From: Clostridia bacterium
GTDB lineage: Bacteria > Bacillota > Clostridia > Christensenellales > Aristaeellaceae
Length of the DNA stretch: 64,000 nt
Reading direction: 5' to 3'
Assembly (NCBI GenBank): GCA_017534885.1
Contig: JAFXVR010000026.1
Coordinates: forward strand, 1-64,000
The notes under the pieces: model-generated
What the model saw: the letters and a program-made list of their open reading frames with translations, nothing else
Database searches by the model: none
Told to the model about the DNA's origin: nothing
Program-made: the position numbers and the translations under genes
Shown: positions 43,094 through 52,031 of the stretch, piece after piece
How positions within the stretch are numbered: position 1 is the stretch's first letter
How the letters are laid out: each line of letters starts with the position of its first letter

Positions 43094-44974
43094 CTATTCC
43101 TTCGCCCTGTCCCGGCCCGCGCTCCAGGCGAGCACAGCCTCCGCGGCGGCGCGGTTCATGCCTTTGACGGCGAGCAGCTCCTCCTGACTGGCCTCGCGGA
43201 TGGCCTTCAGGCTGCCGAAGCGCTGGAGCAGTGCCTTGCGCCGGGTCGGGCCGATGCCGGGGATCTCCTCCAGCTGGGAGTGGGTGAATGCCTTGCCACG
43301 CAGGGCCCGGTGGTGGGTGATGGCGCAGCGGTGGGCCTCGTCGCGGACGCGCTGAATCAGCTGAAGCTCAGGCGTGCGGTGATCCAGCACCACGGGCTCC
43401 TCCCGGTCGGGCAGGTAGATTTCCTCCAGCCGCTTGGCCAGGCCGAACATCGCCACGTCCGCGCCCATGTCCAGCAGGGCCTGCCTTGCGAAGCGCAGCT
43501 GCTGCGGGCCGCCGTCGATCAGCACCAGGTCGGGCAGGTCGGAGAACTTCCCTCCCACCGCCGGCAGGCCTTCCGCCTCCCGCTGTTCCTTCTCCTCCAG
43601 GCCGTGGCGGAAACGGCGGGACAGCACCTCGTTCAGGGAGGCAAAGTCGTTGGCGCCCTCCACGGTCTTGATGCGGAACTTGCGGTATTCCTTTTTTGCG
43701 GGCTCCCCGTCGATGAACACCACCATGGAGCCCACCGACAGCACGCCCTGGGTGTTGGAGATGTCATAGCCCTCGATGCGCCGGGGATACTTCTCCATGC
43801 CCAGCAGCCGGCCCAGGCTGGCCGCGGCTCCCGAGGTGCGCTCCTCCTTCACGGCGGCGCGGGCGTTGCGCTTCTGCAGGGCATCGGCGGCATTCTTGGC
43901 GGCCAGCAGCACCAGCTCGTGCTTCTCGCCGCGCCGGGGCGTCAGCAGGGTTACCGCGCTGCCCTTTGTCTGCCGGAGCCACTTCTCCAGCTGCTCCTGC
44001 TGACCCTCGGGCAGGGCCTGCACCAGCACATTGCGGGGAATCAGTCCGCCCTCCTGATAGTACTGGGTCAGGAAGCCCGCCAGCACCTCGCCGGGTTCCT
44101 CGCCCCCCTCCCGCTCCAGCAGGAAGTGGTCGCCGCCTAACATCCGGCCGCCCCGCACATAGATGACCTGCGCCATGGCGTCCAGCCCGTCCTGGCTCAG
44201 GGCGATGATGTCCTGCTCGCTCAGGTCGGTGCGGATAGCGATCTGCCGCTGCTGAATGCCCTCCACATCCCGGATCTTGTCCCGGATCACCGCGGCGCGC
44301 TCGTACTCCATCCGCCCGGCGGCTTCGGCCATGTCCTTTTTCAGCTTGTCCAGCACCGGCGCGTAGTCCCCGTTCAGGAAGGCCAGCACCCCGTCCATCA
44401 TATCCCAGTACTGCTCCTCGGTGCATTTGCCCGCGCAGGGGGCCAGGCACTTGCCGATGTCATAGTTGATGCAGGGGCGTTTGGGCGTTTTGGGCGGCAG
44501 CTCCTGCCGGCAGGTGCGCAGGGGAAAAACCTCCCGCACCGCGTCAATGACCTGCTTGACCGCCGTGGCCCCGATGTAGGGCCCGAAGTACCGGGCTCCG
44601 TCCTTCTGCATCCGCCGGGCCAAGGTCAGGCGGGGGAAGGGCTCCTTCAGGTCAAGCCGCAGATAGGGATAGTGCTTGTCGTCCTTCAGCAGGATGTTGT
44701 AATAGGGCTTGTGCTCCTTGATCAGGTTGCACTCCAGGCACAGGGCCTCCAGATTGCTCTCGCACAGGAGAATGTCGAAATCATCGATGTGGGAGATCAT
44801 GGCCGCCACCTTGGGGGTGTGGGCCGTGTCCCGGAAGTAGGAGCGCACCCGGTTTTTCAGGTTGACCGCCTTGCCCACATAGATGATTTCCCCGGCGGCG
44901 TCCTTCATCAGGTAGCAGCCGGGGCTGTCGGGCAGCATGGCGATCTTGGTTTCCAGCTTTTCTCCCCAGTTCAT
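43094..44974 (-). CDS. uvrC: Excinuclease ABC subunit C
   Basis: A 626-residue UvrC that makes both incisions in nucleotide excision repair. The GIY-YIG domain is at the N-terminus (PGCYLMKDAAGEIIYVGKA). The UVR helix region around residues 200-240 (MEYERAAVIRDKI) contacts UvrB. The endonuclease-V-like nuclease follows (IEGYDISNTQG). Two helix-hairpin-helix motifs close the protein (IPGIGPTRRKAL). Length is normal. No clear ribosome binding site precedes the ATG; a strong hairpin ends eight bases upstream. Confidence 0.96.
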   Translation of the reverse strand: MNWGEKLETKIAMLPDSPGCYLMKDAAGEIIYVGKAVNLKNRVRSYFRDTAHTPKVAAMISHIDDFDILLCESNLEALCLECNLIKEHKPYYNILLKDDKHYPYLRLDLKEPFPRLTLARRMQKDGARYFGPYIGATAVKQVIDAVREVFPLRTCRQELPPKTPKRPCINYDIGKCLAPCAGKCTEEQYWDMMDGVLAFLNGDYAPVLDKLKKDMAEAAGRMEYERAAVIRDKIRDVEGIQQRQIAIRTDLSEQDIIALSQDGLDAMAQVIYVRGGRMLGGDHFLLEREGGEEPGEVLAGFLTQYYQEGGLIPRNVLVQALPEGQQEQLEKWLRQTKGSAVTLLTPRRGEKHELVLLAAKNAADALQKRNARAAVKEERTSGAAASLGRLLGMEKYPRRIEGYDISNTQGVLSVGSMVVFIDGEPAKKEYRKFRIKTVEGANDFASLNEVLSRRFRHGLEEKEQREAEGLPAVGGKFSDLPDLVLIDGGPQQLRFARQALLDMGADVAMFGLAKRLEEIYLPDREEPVVLDHRTPELQLIQRVRDEAHRCAITHHRALRGKAFTHSQLEEIPGIGPTRRKALLQRFGSLKAIREASQEELLAVKGMNRAAAEAVLAWSAGRDRAKE

Positions 44975-44981
44975 GTATATG

Positions 44982-45033
44982 CCGGACGGGCGGAACCACT
45001 TCGCCCTGTCCGGGGTTCCGGTTCCGCCGTCCG
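44982..45033 (-). promoter_or_regulatory. Stem-loop abutting the uvrC start codon
   Basis: CGGACGGCGGAACC and GGTTCCGCCCGTCCG (minus strand) pair with one bulged base around a 22-nt loop, ending eight bases before the uvrC ATG. No AGGAGG-like site lies in the remaining gap, so the structure may influence uvrC translation. Confidence 0.5.
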
Positions 45034-45067
45034 CTCCTCTGTCGATGGCCTGTTTCGATGATGTCTG

Positions 45068-45784
45068 TCAGGATATAACCGCGCCCAGCTCTCTCAGCAG
45101 GGCTTCCGCTTCCACAAAGCCCCAGCGCACGCCCCGCAGGCTTTCCCGGCGCACACAGGCATTGAGACGCTTGCCGCCGGCGCTGCCCTCCAGGCGGATC
45201 TCCGTGGCGGGCAGGGCGGCCAGCAGGTCTCTGGCGATGCGGATGGCGCAGCAGCACAGGTTGGTGACCGGCTCCCGCTGGCTCAGCTCGGGCGTCAGGC
45301 TGAAGGACGCGCTCAGGCGGTCCGCTGAATCGACACGCACCTGCAGCTGGGCGGTGTAAGGCGCCAGGTCAGAGAGGGGCTGAACCGTCTCCAGCACCCG
45401 GCCATAGGCGGCCAGGTCGCCGTCCAGCACGGCCTCGGCCTCCCGGTGGCAGAAGCGCCAGGTCTTTTCATCGGTGAGTCCGTCCCGGGGCAGGGGCTGA
45501 ATCAGCGCTTCGGTCCAGGGCAGGGGCTCGTCCGCTGTGCGCCAGTACACCGTGATGGGCGTCACCGCGGGGGCTTTAGGCGCGGCCGACGCAGCAGGGG
45601 CAGCCGGGGCGGTTTCAGCGGGCGCAGCTGCTTCAGCCTGGGCGGCGGGCGCTTTGGCCTGCGCGTTCTGGCCCAGGGGCCGGGGCTGCATGGGCTTGGA
45701 CGGCTGGGCGTTGGAGCCGCCCCACAGGTCATTGACGATGGAATACAAGTTGCTCAGCAGATCCACGCGATCCTGTTCACTCAT
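45068..45784 (-). CDS. Unknown protein coupled to the Clp-like AAA ATPase
   Basis: A 238-residue protein that I do not recognise. Residues 1-30 are predicted helical (MSEQDRVDLLSNLYSIVNDL). Residues 31-90 are a Pro/Ala/Gln-rich flexible linker. A C-terminal domain of about 150 residues starts at TVYWRTADEPLPW and contains NLCCCAIRIARDLL. The start ATG 45784 overlaps the AAA gene stop by eight bases. The layout (short helix, long linker, folded domain) suits an adaptor or regulator of the ATPase. It has no membrane segment. Confidence 0.6.
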   Translation of the reverse strand: MSEQDRVDLLSNLYSIVNDLWGGSNAQPSKPMQPRPLGQNAQAKAPAAQAEAAAPAETAPAAPAASAAPKAPAVTPITVYWRTADEPLPWTEALIQPLPRDGLTDEKTWRFCHREAEAVLDGDLAAYGRVLETVQPLSDLAPYTAQLQVRVDSADRLSASFSLTPELSQREPVTNLCCCAIRIARDLLAALPATEIRLEGSAGGKRLNACVRRESLRGVRWGFVEAEALLRELGAVIS

Positions 45785-47675
45785 CCTGGCCGCCTCCCTC
45801 CTGGCCGTCCACATGGCACTTCAGCGCCGCCGGACGGGCTTCGGTCTCAAAAGCGTCGATGGTCACGGCTGCGTGCTCCAGCACTTCGTGGTCGAAGAGC
45901 CAGCGGCTCAGGGGGTTGATGAGCAGGGCTTCCACCTGGTTGCCCACGCCGCGCCCGCCGTTGGACAGGTCGGCCAGAGCGGCCGCCTTCAGCTGCTCAT
46001 AGGCCTCGTCGGGAATCGTCACGCGGATGTCCTTCTGCTCGGCCATGCGCGTCACGATCTTCTTGACCTGCGCCTTCAGGATGGCCTCGCCGGCCTCCTG
46101 GCGGATGTAATCGAACACCACGATGTTCTCGCCGATGCGGTTGAGGATCTCCGGGCGGCCCAGCTCCAGCTTGAAGTAGTCCTCGATGGCGCTGCGGATG
46201 TTCTTCGCCACGGTGTCATAGTCCATGTCCATGGTGACGTTGGCGTGGCGGTTGCCGAAGGCGTCCTGCACATAGATGCCCAGGTTGGAGGTGAAGATGA
46301 TGATGGTCTCGCTGAAGTAGACCGTGTTGCCCTGGCCGTCGGTCATCCGGCCGTCCTCCAGAATCTGCAGGAACTTGTCCAGGATCGTGGGGTGGGCCTT
46401 CTCGATCTCGTCGAAGAGCAGGATGCAGAAGGGATTCTTCTTGACCGCGTTGGTCAGCTGACCGCCGGACTCATAGCCCACATATCCGGGAGGCGCGCCC
46501 ATCAGCTTCTGATCCGAATGGCTCTGGCCGTACTCGGACATGTCAAAGCGCACACAGGCGCTCTCGTCGCCGAAGAGCTTCTCGGCCAGGGCCTTGGCGG
46601 TCTCCGTCTTGCCCACGCCGGTGGGGCCGGCATAGAAGAGCACGCCCTTGGGCTTGGCGGTGGAGGAGGAGGACAGGCCGTTCATGCCTGTCACCGCGCG
46701 CTTCACCACGTCCAGGGTGCGCTCCAGGGCGGTGTCCTGACCCTTGACCCGCTTCTCGAAATCCTGCTTGGCGGTGCGTAGGCTGGCCATGCTCAGGCTG
46801 GTCCAGGGGTTCTCCTTCACGCCGTACTTGTACAGGTCGACGACACTGGCCAGGTCGCGGATGTGCGCGGCCTCGCTGCGGGAGAGGCGGCGCATTTCGT
46901 CCAGCTCGGTGAAGGTCAGGCCCTCGGTCAGGGCCACCAGCTTTTCCTGCAGGCGGCTCAGGTCGTCGGGATGCTCCCGGTAATAGGGCATGTCCGTGCG
47001 GTAGACCGTGGGGTCCACAAAGCTGGCAAAGGAGCGGGTGAAGAGCCGCTTGCGCTCCTCCCGGTCGGGCACTTCGAGGGTGATGACCTTGCTGACCGGG
47101 TTGTCCAGGTAGAACCACACCGGCAGGTCGTTGGTCTTGTTGACCAGGATGACCAGCACGTTGGGCCGGGCGCCCTGGGGTGTGCGGACGCTGCGGGCGG
47201 ACAGGGCGCCCTGGAGCAGCAGGTTGAAGGCGTTGACATCCCGCTGATCCATCCGGTCGGGGCTGGTCATGTAGTGGCTGGCCAGCTCCATCACCACCAC
47301 GGTGGCGTCCTCCTGCTGGAAGAGGGCCTTGCGGATCAGGTTGGGCGCTGTGCCCGCGTCATTGCCCTTGAACTCCGCCGGAATGACGCCGTTCTTCATC
47401 TCGCCGCCTGAAAGCCGGGAGAAGCGCGTCACCATCTCCGGGGCCCAGGGGTTCATGAAGCCCACCAGGTTGGAGTAGAACACCACGTTGTGCCAGCCGT
47501 TGTCCGTGAAGTAGGCCAGCAGATACCTGCTCAGGGACACCAGCTCGTCCTGGGAAACCGAGCCCGCCACCGGGTAGCGGTACTGATCCAGGACATTGCC
47601 CTCCAGAATCAGGAGCGGTTTGATGCCGCTGAACAGCTCCAGCTCCCGGTGCCAGCGCGAAATCAATGCGTCCAT
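45777..47675 (-). CDS. Clp-like AAA+ ATPase with degenerate first AAA domain
   Basis: A 632-residue protein. The C-terminal half is a ClpA/ClpB second-ring domain: Walker A GPTGVGKTETAKAL, pore-loop GYVGYESGG, Walker B ILLFDEIEKAHP, sensor IIIFTSNLG and an arginine finger region GRPEILNRI. The N-terminal half (residues 1-300) has a AAA-like order (VVVMELASHY, LVILVNKTNDLP, EVPDREERKRL) but no Walker A. The Clp N-domain and ClpB coiled-coil arm are missing. It is not a standard ClpB, ClpC or ClpX. It overlaps the next gene by eight bases. Confidence 0.8.
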   Translation of the reverse strand: MDALISRWHRELELFSGIKPLLILEGNVLDQYRYPVAGSVSQDELVSLSRYLLAYFTDNGWHNVVFYSNLVGFMNPWAPEMVTRFSRLSGGEMKNGVIPAEFKGNDAGTAPNLIRKALFQQEDATVVVMELASHYMTSPDRMDQRDVNAFNLLLQGALSARSVRTPQGARPNVLVILVNKTNDLPVWFYLDNPVSKVITLEVPDREERKRLFTRSFASFVDPTVYRTDMPYYREHPDDLSRLQEKLVALTEGLTFTELDEMRRLSRSEAAHIRDLASVVDLYKYGVKENPWTSLSMASLRTAKQDFEKRVKGQDTALERTLDVVKRAVTGMNGLSSSSTAKPKGVLFYAGPTGVGKTETAKALAEKLFGDESACVRFDMSEYGQSHSDQKLMGAPPGYVGYESGGQLTNAVKKNPFCILLFDEIEKAHPTILDKFLQILEDGRMTDGQGNTVYFSETIIIFTSNLGIYVQDAFGNRHANVTMDMDYDTVAKNIRSAIEDYFKLELGRPEILNRIGENIVVFDYIRQEAGEAILKAQVKKIVTRMAEQKDIRVTIPDEAYEQLKAAALADLSNGGRGVGNQVEALLINPLSRWLFDHEVLEHAAVTIDAFETEARPAALKCHVDGQEGGGQDE

Positions 47676-47704
47676 TGCTTATCCCCCTTCTGTGGAATCC
47701 ATTG

Positions 47705-48514
47705 TCAGAGGCTGATGTCCCCGTCCATTTTCACCCAGTCCACATCCGTGCGCACCGCGCGCTCCTTCTCGTCCAGCCAGTAGGAGTCCGGGCAGACCAT
47801 GTCGGGCGTGGCCTTCAGCCGGCCTTCGGGAACAAAGAGTTCAGGCGACTGGCCGGAGAGGATGACGCGGGCGTAATCCGCCGCGCAGGTCAGCCGCTTT
47901 TCCAGCCGCACGCCGTAGAGCCGGCCATCCTCCATTTGACCGGGTTTGGAGAGATGGTTGTCGCTGCCGGCGGTCACGGGCAGACCGGCCCAGGCGGCGT
48001 AGTTGGCGGCGCACACGTCCCAGAGGGCCTCGTTGCCAGCGTTGGCGATCTCGATGCCGTCGCAGTAGCGCAGGCCCAGCAGGGCTTTCGGGATGTAGTC
48101 CCTCAGGCGGAAGGGATGGGCCTGCACCACACAGCCGCCGCCCGCGTGCACCTTCTCCAGCTGCTCCCGGCGCGACCAGTGATCCGCCTCGGGGTGCTGA
48201 ATCAGCCAGGCCGGGTCGAGGCCGTAGATCAGGTAGTCATCCCCCTGAAAGGTTTCCTCCCAGGCGAAGAACACGTCCAGACCCACGCGGTCGCCCTCGG
48301 CTTTGGCGTCCTCATAGCCCCTGGCAAAGCGCCGGATGCGCTCCTCCCAGGGCAGATCCCGCGGGATGGCCGTGTTGCCGCCGAAAAAGTGGTCTGTCAC
48401 AAAGATGCCCGTGTACCCGGCAGCCTTGTAGGCCCGCACATGCTCCGCGCCTGTGGACTTGCCGCAGGCGGAGGACTGGCAGGTGTGGAGATGCGTCTCA
48501 TAAAGAAAGGTCAT
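47705..48514 (-). CDS. PHP-domain phosphoesterase
   Basis: A 269-residue PHP-domain protein. Metal motifs are THLHTCQSSACG, VTDHFF, AHPFR and GSDNHLS, placed as in histidinol-phosphatase-like and RNase AM/YciV-like enzymes. These hydrolyse phosphoesters or trim nucleotides; the substrate here is unknown. ATG 48514 follows GAGGGAGC; an upstream reading is discarded because it lacks a site. It lies 29 bp before the Clp-like AAA gene. Confidence 0.85.
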   Translation of the reverse strand: MTFLYETHLHTCQSSACGKSTGAEHVRAYKAAGYTGIFVTDHFFGGNTAIPRDLPWEERIRRFARGYEDAKAEGDRVGLDVFFAWEETFQGDDYLIYGLDPAWLIQHPEADHWSRREQLEKVHAGGGCVVQAHPFRLRDYIPKALLGLRYCDGIEIANAGNEALWDVCAANYAAWAGLPVTAGSDNHLSKPGQMEDGRLYGVRLEKRLTCAADYARVILSGQSPELFVPEGRLKATPDMVCPDSYWLDEKERAVRTDVDWVKMDGDISL

Positions 48515-48552
48515 AGCGCTCCCTCTGAACGGGTTTGGATGGGGAGAAACGG

Positions 48553-49809
48553 TCAGCGAACCTGGCCGTCCCCGCGAACCACATACTTGTAGGTGCACAG
48601 CTCCTCCAGACCCAGGGGGCCCCGGGCGTGAAGACGCTGGGTGGATATGCCCATCTCGCAGCCCAGGCCGAACTCGCCGCCGTCGGTGAAGCGGGTGGAG
48701 GCGTTGACATACACCGCGGCGCTGTCCACCTGATGGACGAAGGCTTCAGCGGCTTCGCTGTCCCCGGTGACAATGGCCTCGGAGTGGTGGGTGGAGTGGA
48801 GCGCGATGTGGCGAACGGCTTCGCTGAGACTGTCCACCACGCGCACGGCGAGGATGTAGTCCAGGAATTCGGTGTCGAAGTCCTTCTCACCGGCGGGCGT
48901 GCCGGGAATGAAGGCCGCCGCGCCTTCGTCCAGGCGGAGCTCCACGGGCTGGAGACCCTGGGCTTCCCGGTCCGCTGTCAGCAGCTGGCGCAGCCGGGGC
49001 AGGAAGGCCGGGGCGATGTCCCGGTGCACCAGGCAGCACTCCGCCGCGTTGCACACCGAGGGGCGGCTGGTCTTGGCGTTGTTCACGATCTTCAGCGCCA
49101 TCCCGATGTCCGCGGCGCGGTCCACATAAATATGGCAGATGCCGGTTCCGGTCTGGATGACGGGCACGGTGGCCTCCTCCACACAGGCGCGGATCAGGCC
49201 GGCGCCGCCCCGGGGAATCAGCAGATCCACCAGACCCTCGGCGTGCATCAGCTCCCGGGCGCTCTCCCGGCTGGTATCCTCCACAAGCTGCACACAGTCG
49301 GCGGGAAGACCGGCTTCCGCCAGCCCCCGGCGAAGGGCTTGTGTGATGGCCGCCGCGCTGCGGTGGGCTTCCTTGCCGCAGCGGAGCATCGCCGCCGAAC
49401 CGGCCCGGATGCACAGGGCGGCGGCGTCGGAGGTCACGTTGGGCCGGGATTCATAGATGATGGCAATGACGCCCATGGGCACGCTGACCCGCTCGATCAC
49501 CAGGCCATTGGGCCGCTCCGCGCGGCGCAGCACCCGGCCGGTGGGGTCGGGGAGGGCGGCCACCTCGCGCACACCGGCGGCCATGGCCCGGACGCGGCTG
49601 TCCGTCAGCAGCAGCCGATCCACCATCACCGGGGAAATGACACCCTGAGCCGCTTCCACGTCCAGCGCGTTGGCATCCAGAATGGACGGCACCGCGGCTT
49701 CGAGGGCGTCCGCCATGCGCTTCAGCGCCTCAGCCCGCTGATCCCCGGACGCCAGCGCCAGGGCGGGCAGGGCGGTTCGGGCCGCTTCCAGCTGTGCTCT
49801 TGTGATCAT
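48553..49809 (-). CDS. proA: Gamma-glutamyl phosphate reductase
   Basis: A 418-residue enzyme that reduces glutamyl phosphate to glutamate semialdehyde in proline synthesis. The aldehyde-dehydrogenase fold is complete, with [16 protein letters not shown] in the cofactor domain and the catalytic Cys in [10 protein letters not shown]. It overlaps proB by four bases (ATGA), the usual proBA coupling. GAAGGAGG precedes the ATG. Confidence 0.96.
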   Translation of the reverse strand: MITRAQLEAARTALPALALASGDQRAEALKRMADALEAAVPSILDANALDVEAAQGVISPVMVDRLLLTDSRVRAMAAGVREVAALPDPTGRVLRRAERPNGLVIERVSVPMGVIAIIYESRPNVTSDAAALCIRAGSAAMLRCGKEAHRSAAAITQALRRGLAEAGLPADCVQLVEDTSRESARELMHAEGLVDLLIPRGGAGLIRACVEEATVPVIQTGTGICHIYVDRAADIGMALKIVNNAKTSRPSVCNAAECCLVHRDIAPAFLPRLRQLLTADREAQGLQPVELRLDEGAAAFIPGTPAGEKDFDTEFLDYILAVRVVDSLSEAVRHIALHSTHHSEAIVTGDSEAAEAFVHQVDSAAVYVNASTRFTDGGEFGLGCEMGISTQRLHARGPLGLEELCTYKYVVRGDGQVR

Positions 49810-50582
49810 TGTGCCGCCTCCTTCGCCAGAAAGCGCGTGCCCACCCGCTTGCCCTCGACAATGTCGTATAGGGCCTCGGGCCGCGCGCCGTTGGTGATGA
49901 TCATATCAATGCCCGCGCCGGTCACGATGCGGGCCGCGTTCAGCTTGGTGGACATGCCGCCTGTGCCCAGCGCGGAGCCCGCGCCGCCGGCTAAGGCGAG
50001 AACCTCCGGGGTCAAGGCTTCGACCGTGTCGATGAGCCGGGCATCCGGGTTTTCATGCGGGTTGGCGGTGTACAGGCCGTCGATGTCCGAGAGCAGCACC
50101 AGCAGGTCCGCGTGGGCGGCCTCCGCCACGATAGCGCTCAGGGTGTCGTTGTCGCCCACGGCGATCTCGTCCGTCGCGATGGTGTCGTTCTCGTTGACGA
50201 TGGGCAGAGCGCCCATCTCCAGCAGGCGGAAGAGGGTGTCCTGGATGCGCCGCCGCCGGGTGGCGTCCCGCAGGTCGTCGCCGGTGAGGAGCATCTGCGC
50301 GGCTACGTGGTTGTACTCGGAAAAGAGCTTGTCGTACACGTACATCAGCTCGCACTGGCCCACCGCGGCCACCGCCTGCTTGGCGGACATCTCCCGGGGG
50401 CGCTCCCGCAGGCCCAGCTTGCCGATGCCCATGGCGATGGCGCCTGAGGACACAAAAATCAGCTCATGACCCGCGTTTTTCAGGTCACTGAGCACCTTGC
50501 AGAGCCTTTCGACCCTGCGGATGTTGAGATTGCCGGTGGGATGCACCAGGGAAGAGGTGCCCACCTTGACCGTGATGCGCAT
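49806..50582 (-). CDS. proB: Glutamate 5-kinase without PUA domain
   Basis: A 258-residue amino acid kinase for the first step of proline synthesis. [39 protein letters not shown] and [12 protein letters not shown] are the expected catalytic and feedback motifs. The C-terminal PUA domain of longer ProB proteins is missing, as in many Firmicutes. ATG 50582 gives the family start; upstream in-frame sequence belongs to tdk. It lies four bases after tdk. Confidence 0.95.
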   Translation of the reverse strand: MRITVKVGTSSLVHPTGNLNIRRVERLCKVLSDLKNAGHELIFVSSGAIAMGIGKLGLRERPREMSAKQAVAAVGQCELMYVYDKLFSEYNHVAAQMLLTGDDLRDATRRRRIQDTLFRLLEMGALPIVNENDTIATDEIAVGDNDTLSAIVAEAAHADLLVLLSDIDGLYTANPHENPDARLIDTVEALTPEVLALAGGAGSALGTGGMSTKLNAARIVTGAGIDMIITNGARPEALYDIVEGKRVGTRFLAKEAAQ

Positions 50583-50586
50583 GACT

Positions 50587-51165
50587 TCAGTCCCCCATCG
50601 AGAGGCCCCTGAAGGAGCCCAGCTCGCCGCTGGCCCAGTGCTTCCGGCAGAGGGAGACATACTGGCCGTTGCCGCCCAGCACGATCTGATCGCCCTGCTT
50701 GACCACCCGGCCGTCCACCACCCGGGCGTTGCAGGTGGCCTTCTTGCCGCACCAGCAGATGGTTTTGACCTCCTCGATGGTGTCGGCCCAGGCCATCAGC
50801 CACTGGCTGCCCTCGAAGAAGTTGCCCTGGAAGTCCGCCCGGAGCCCGTAGGCGATGACCGGCAGGTTCAAATCGTCCACCAGATGCACCAGATATTCCA
50901 CCTGCTGCTTGGTCAGAAACTGGGCCTCATCCACGATAACGCAGCCCACGTTCCGCACCATCTCATCGGTCAGCTCCTCCATGAAGGTGCACTCCGCCTT
51001 CAGTCCGGAGCGGCTCATCACGGTGCGCTCGCCGTCGCGGTTGTCCAGCTTGGGCTTGACCATCAGCACTTCCTGGCCGCGCTCGTGGTAATTGTACTGC
51101 ACCATGATGGCGTTGGCCGTCTTGCTGGAGCCCATCGCCCCGTACCGGAAATACAGCTTTGCCAT
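50587..51165 (-). CDS. tdk: Thymidine kinase
   Basis: A 192-residue type II thymidine kinase that salvages thymidine to dTMP. The P-loop is GAMGSSKT, the catalytic-base region is VDEAQF, and the zinc lasso uses CWCGKKATCNAR with a further Cys in CRKHW. All are in normal order. It is next to proBA by position only. With dut and the BMP transporter in the same window it fits deoxynucleoside salvage. Confidence 0.96.
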   Translation of the reverse strand: MAKLYFRYGAMGSSKTANAIMVQYNYHERGQEVLMVKPKLDNRDGERTVMSRSGLKAECTFMEELTDEMVRNVGCVIVDEAQFLTKQQVEYLVHLVDDLNLPVIAYGLRADFQGNFFEGSQWLMAWADTIEEVKTICWCGKKATCNARVVDGRVVKQGDQIVLGGNGQYVSLCRKHWASGELGSFRGLSMGD

Positions 51166-51185
51166 AGTGGCCTCCTTGCGTATGT

Positions 51186-51995
51186 TTACAGCGTCAGCTC
51201 GGGGAAGCAGTACTCCGCGCTGAGCTGCTGGGCTTGCAGCTTCTTGGCCAGGCCGACCTGCGGCCAGCTGCGGGTGATGATCCGCGCCGTGAAATTGGTC
51301 ACGCCCCCGGCGGCGGCCACCATCAGCGCCTGCTCCAGCAGCACCCGGCCCAGGCCGCGGCGGCGCTGATCTTCGTTGATGTAAATCGCCGCCAGCTCAC
51401 AGTTGGGCCCGTAGCCGGACATCAGCGCTTCGCCCACCAGCACGCTCCCGCCCATGAAGAGCCCCAGCAGGTGGAAATGCTGCATCTGCATCAGCTGACC
51501 CAGGTACATGGGATCGATGTGGGTGATGTTGTTGTTCTGCAGCCGGAGCAGGAAGGCGTTCTGCTCCATGGGCGTGTTAAGGGGCGACTGATCCACCTGG
51601 AAGTTCATGGGCAGGTTCTGCTGCACCGTGGGCAGGGGGAAGCGGATCAGCGCGTCGGTATAGCCGCAGTCCAGGCCGGAATGCCGGTAGAAGCCCATCA
51701 TCTCTTCATCCTCTAAGGGGATGCAGGTGTAGGCGCGGCCGGCGGCCTCCGGGTTCGTGTCCCGCTGCTGGCGGGCCCGGGCGATCAGCGCGCCCAGCAG
51801 CATGAAGCGGGCCGCGGGCTGGGCGTTCATCTCAAAATAGATGCGCACGGGCGCGTCCGGGTACAGGTGCGGCTGATACTGATAGACCGTGTGCCCCTCG
51901 CCCAGGGGGGTGCCCAGGTCGTCCCGCACCAAAAAATAGTTTTCCGGCGGAATGCCGTTGATGATCGACTGGGGATGTGATACCTGCATGGTCAT
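51186..51995 (-). CDS. GNAT family N-acetyltransferase
   Basis: A 269-residue protein with one clear GNAT domain in the C-terminal 110 residues. AAIYINEDQRRRGLGRVLLE is the acetyl-CoA binding strand-loop-helix. The N-terminal 130 residues show a weaker acetyltransferase-like pattern (RIYFEMNAQPAARFMLLG), so it may be a tandem GNAT with one degenerate half. The substrate is unknown. It lies 20 bp before tdk. Confidence 0.8.
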   Translation of the reverse strand: MTMQVSHPQSIINGIPPENYFLVRDDLGTPLGEGHTVYQYQPHLYPDAPVRIYFEMNAQPAARFMLLGALIARARQQRDTNPEAAGRAYTCIPLEDEEMMGFYRHSGLDCGYTDALIRFPLPTVQQNLPMNFQVDQSPLNTPMEQNAFLLRLQNNNITHIDPMYLGQLMQMQHFHLLGLFMGGSVLVGEALMSGYGPNCELAAIYINEDQRRRGLGRVLLEQALMVAAAGGVTNFTARIITRSWPQVGLAKKLQAQQLSAEYCFPELTL

Positions 51996-52031
51996 CTCTC
52001 CTGACAGCTTTTGTGGCTGACACAGCGCGTG

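Noticed and set aside
45777..47675. Annotation as ClpB chaperone
   Set aside because: It lacks the Clp N-domain, the first Walker A and the coiled-coil arm needed for ClpB function; only the second-ring domain matches.
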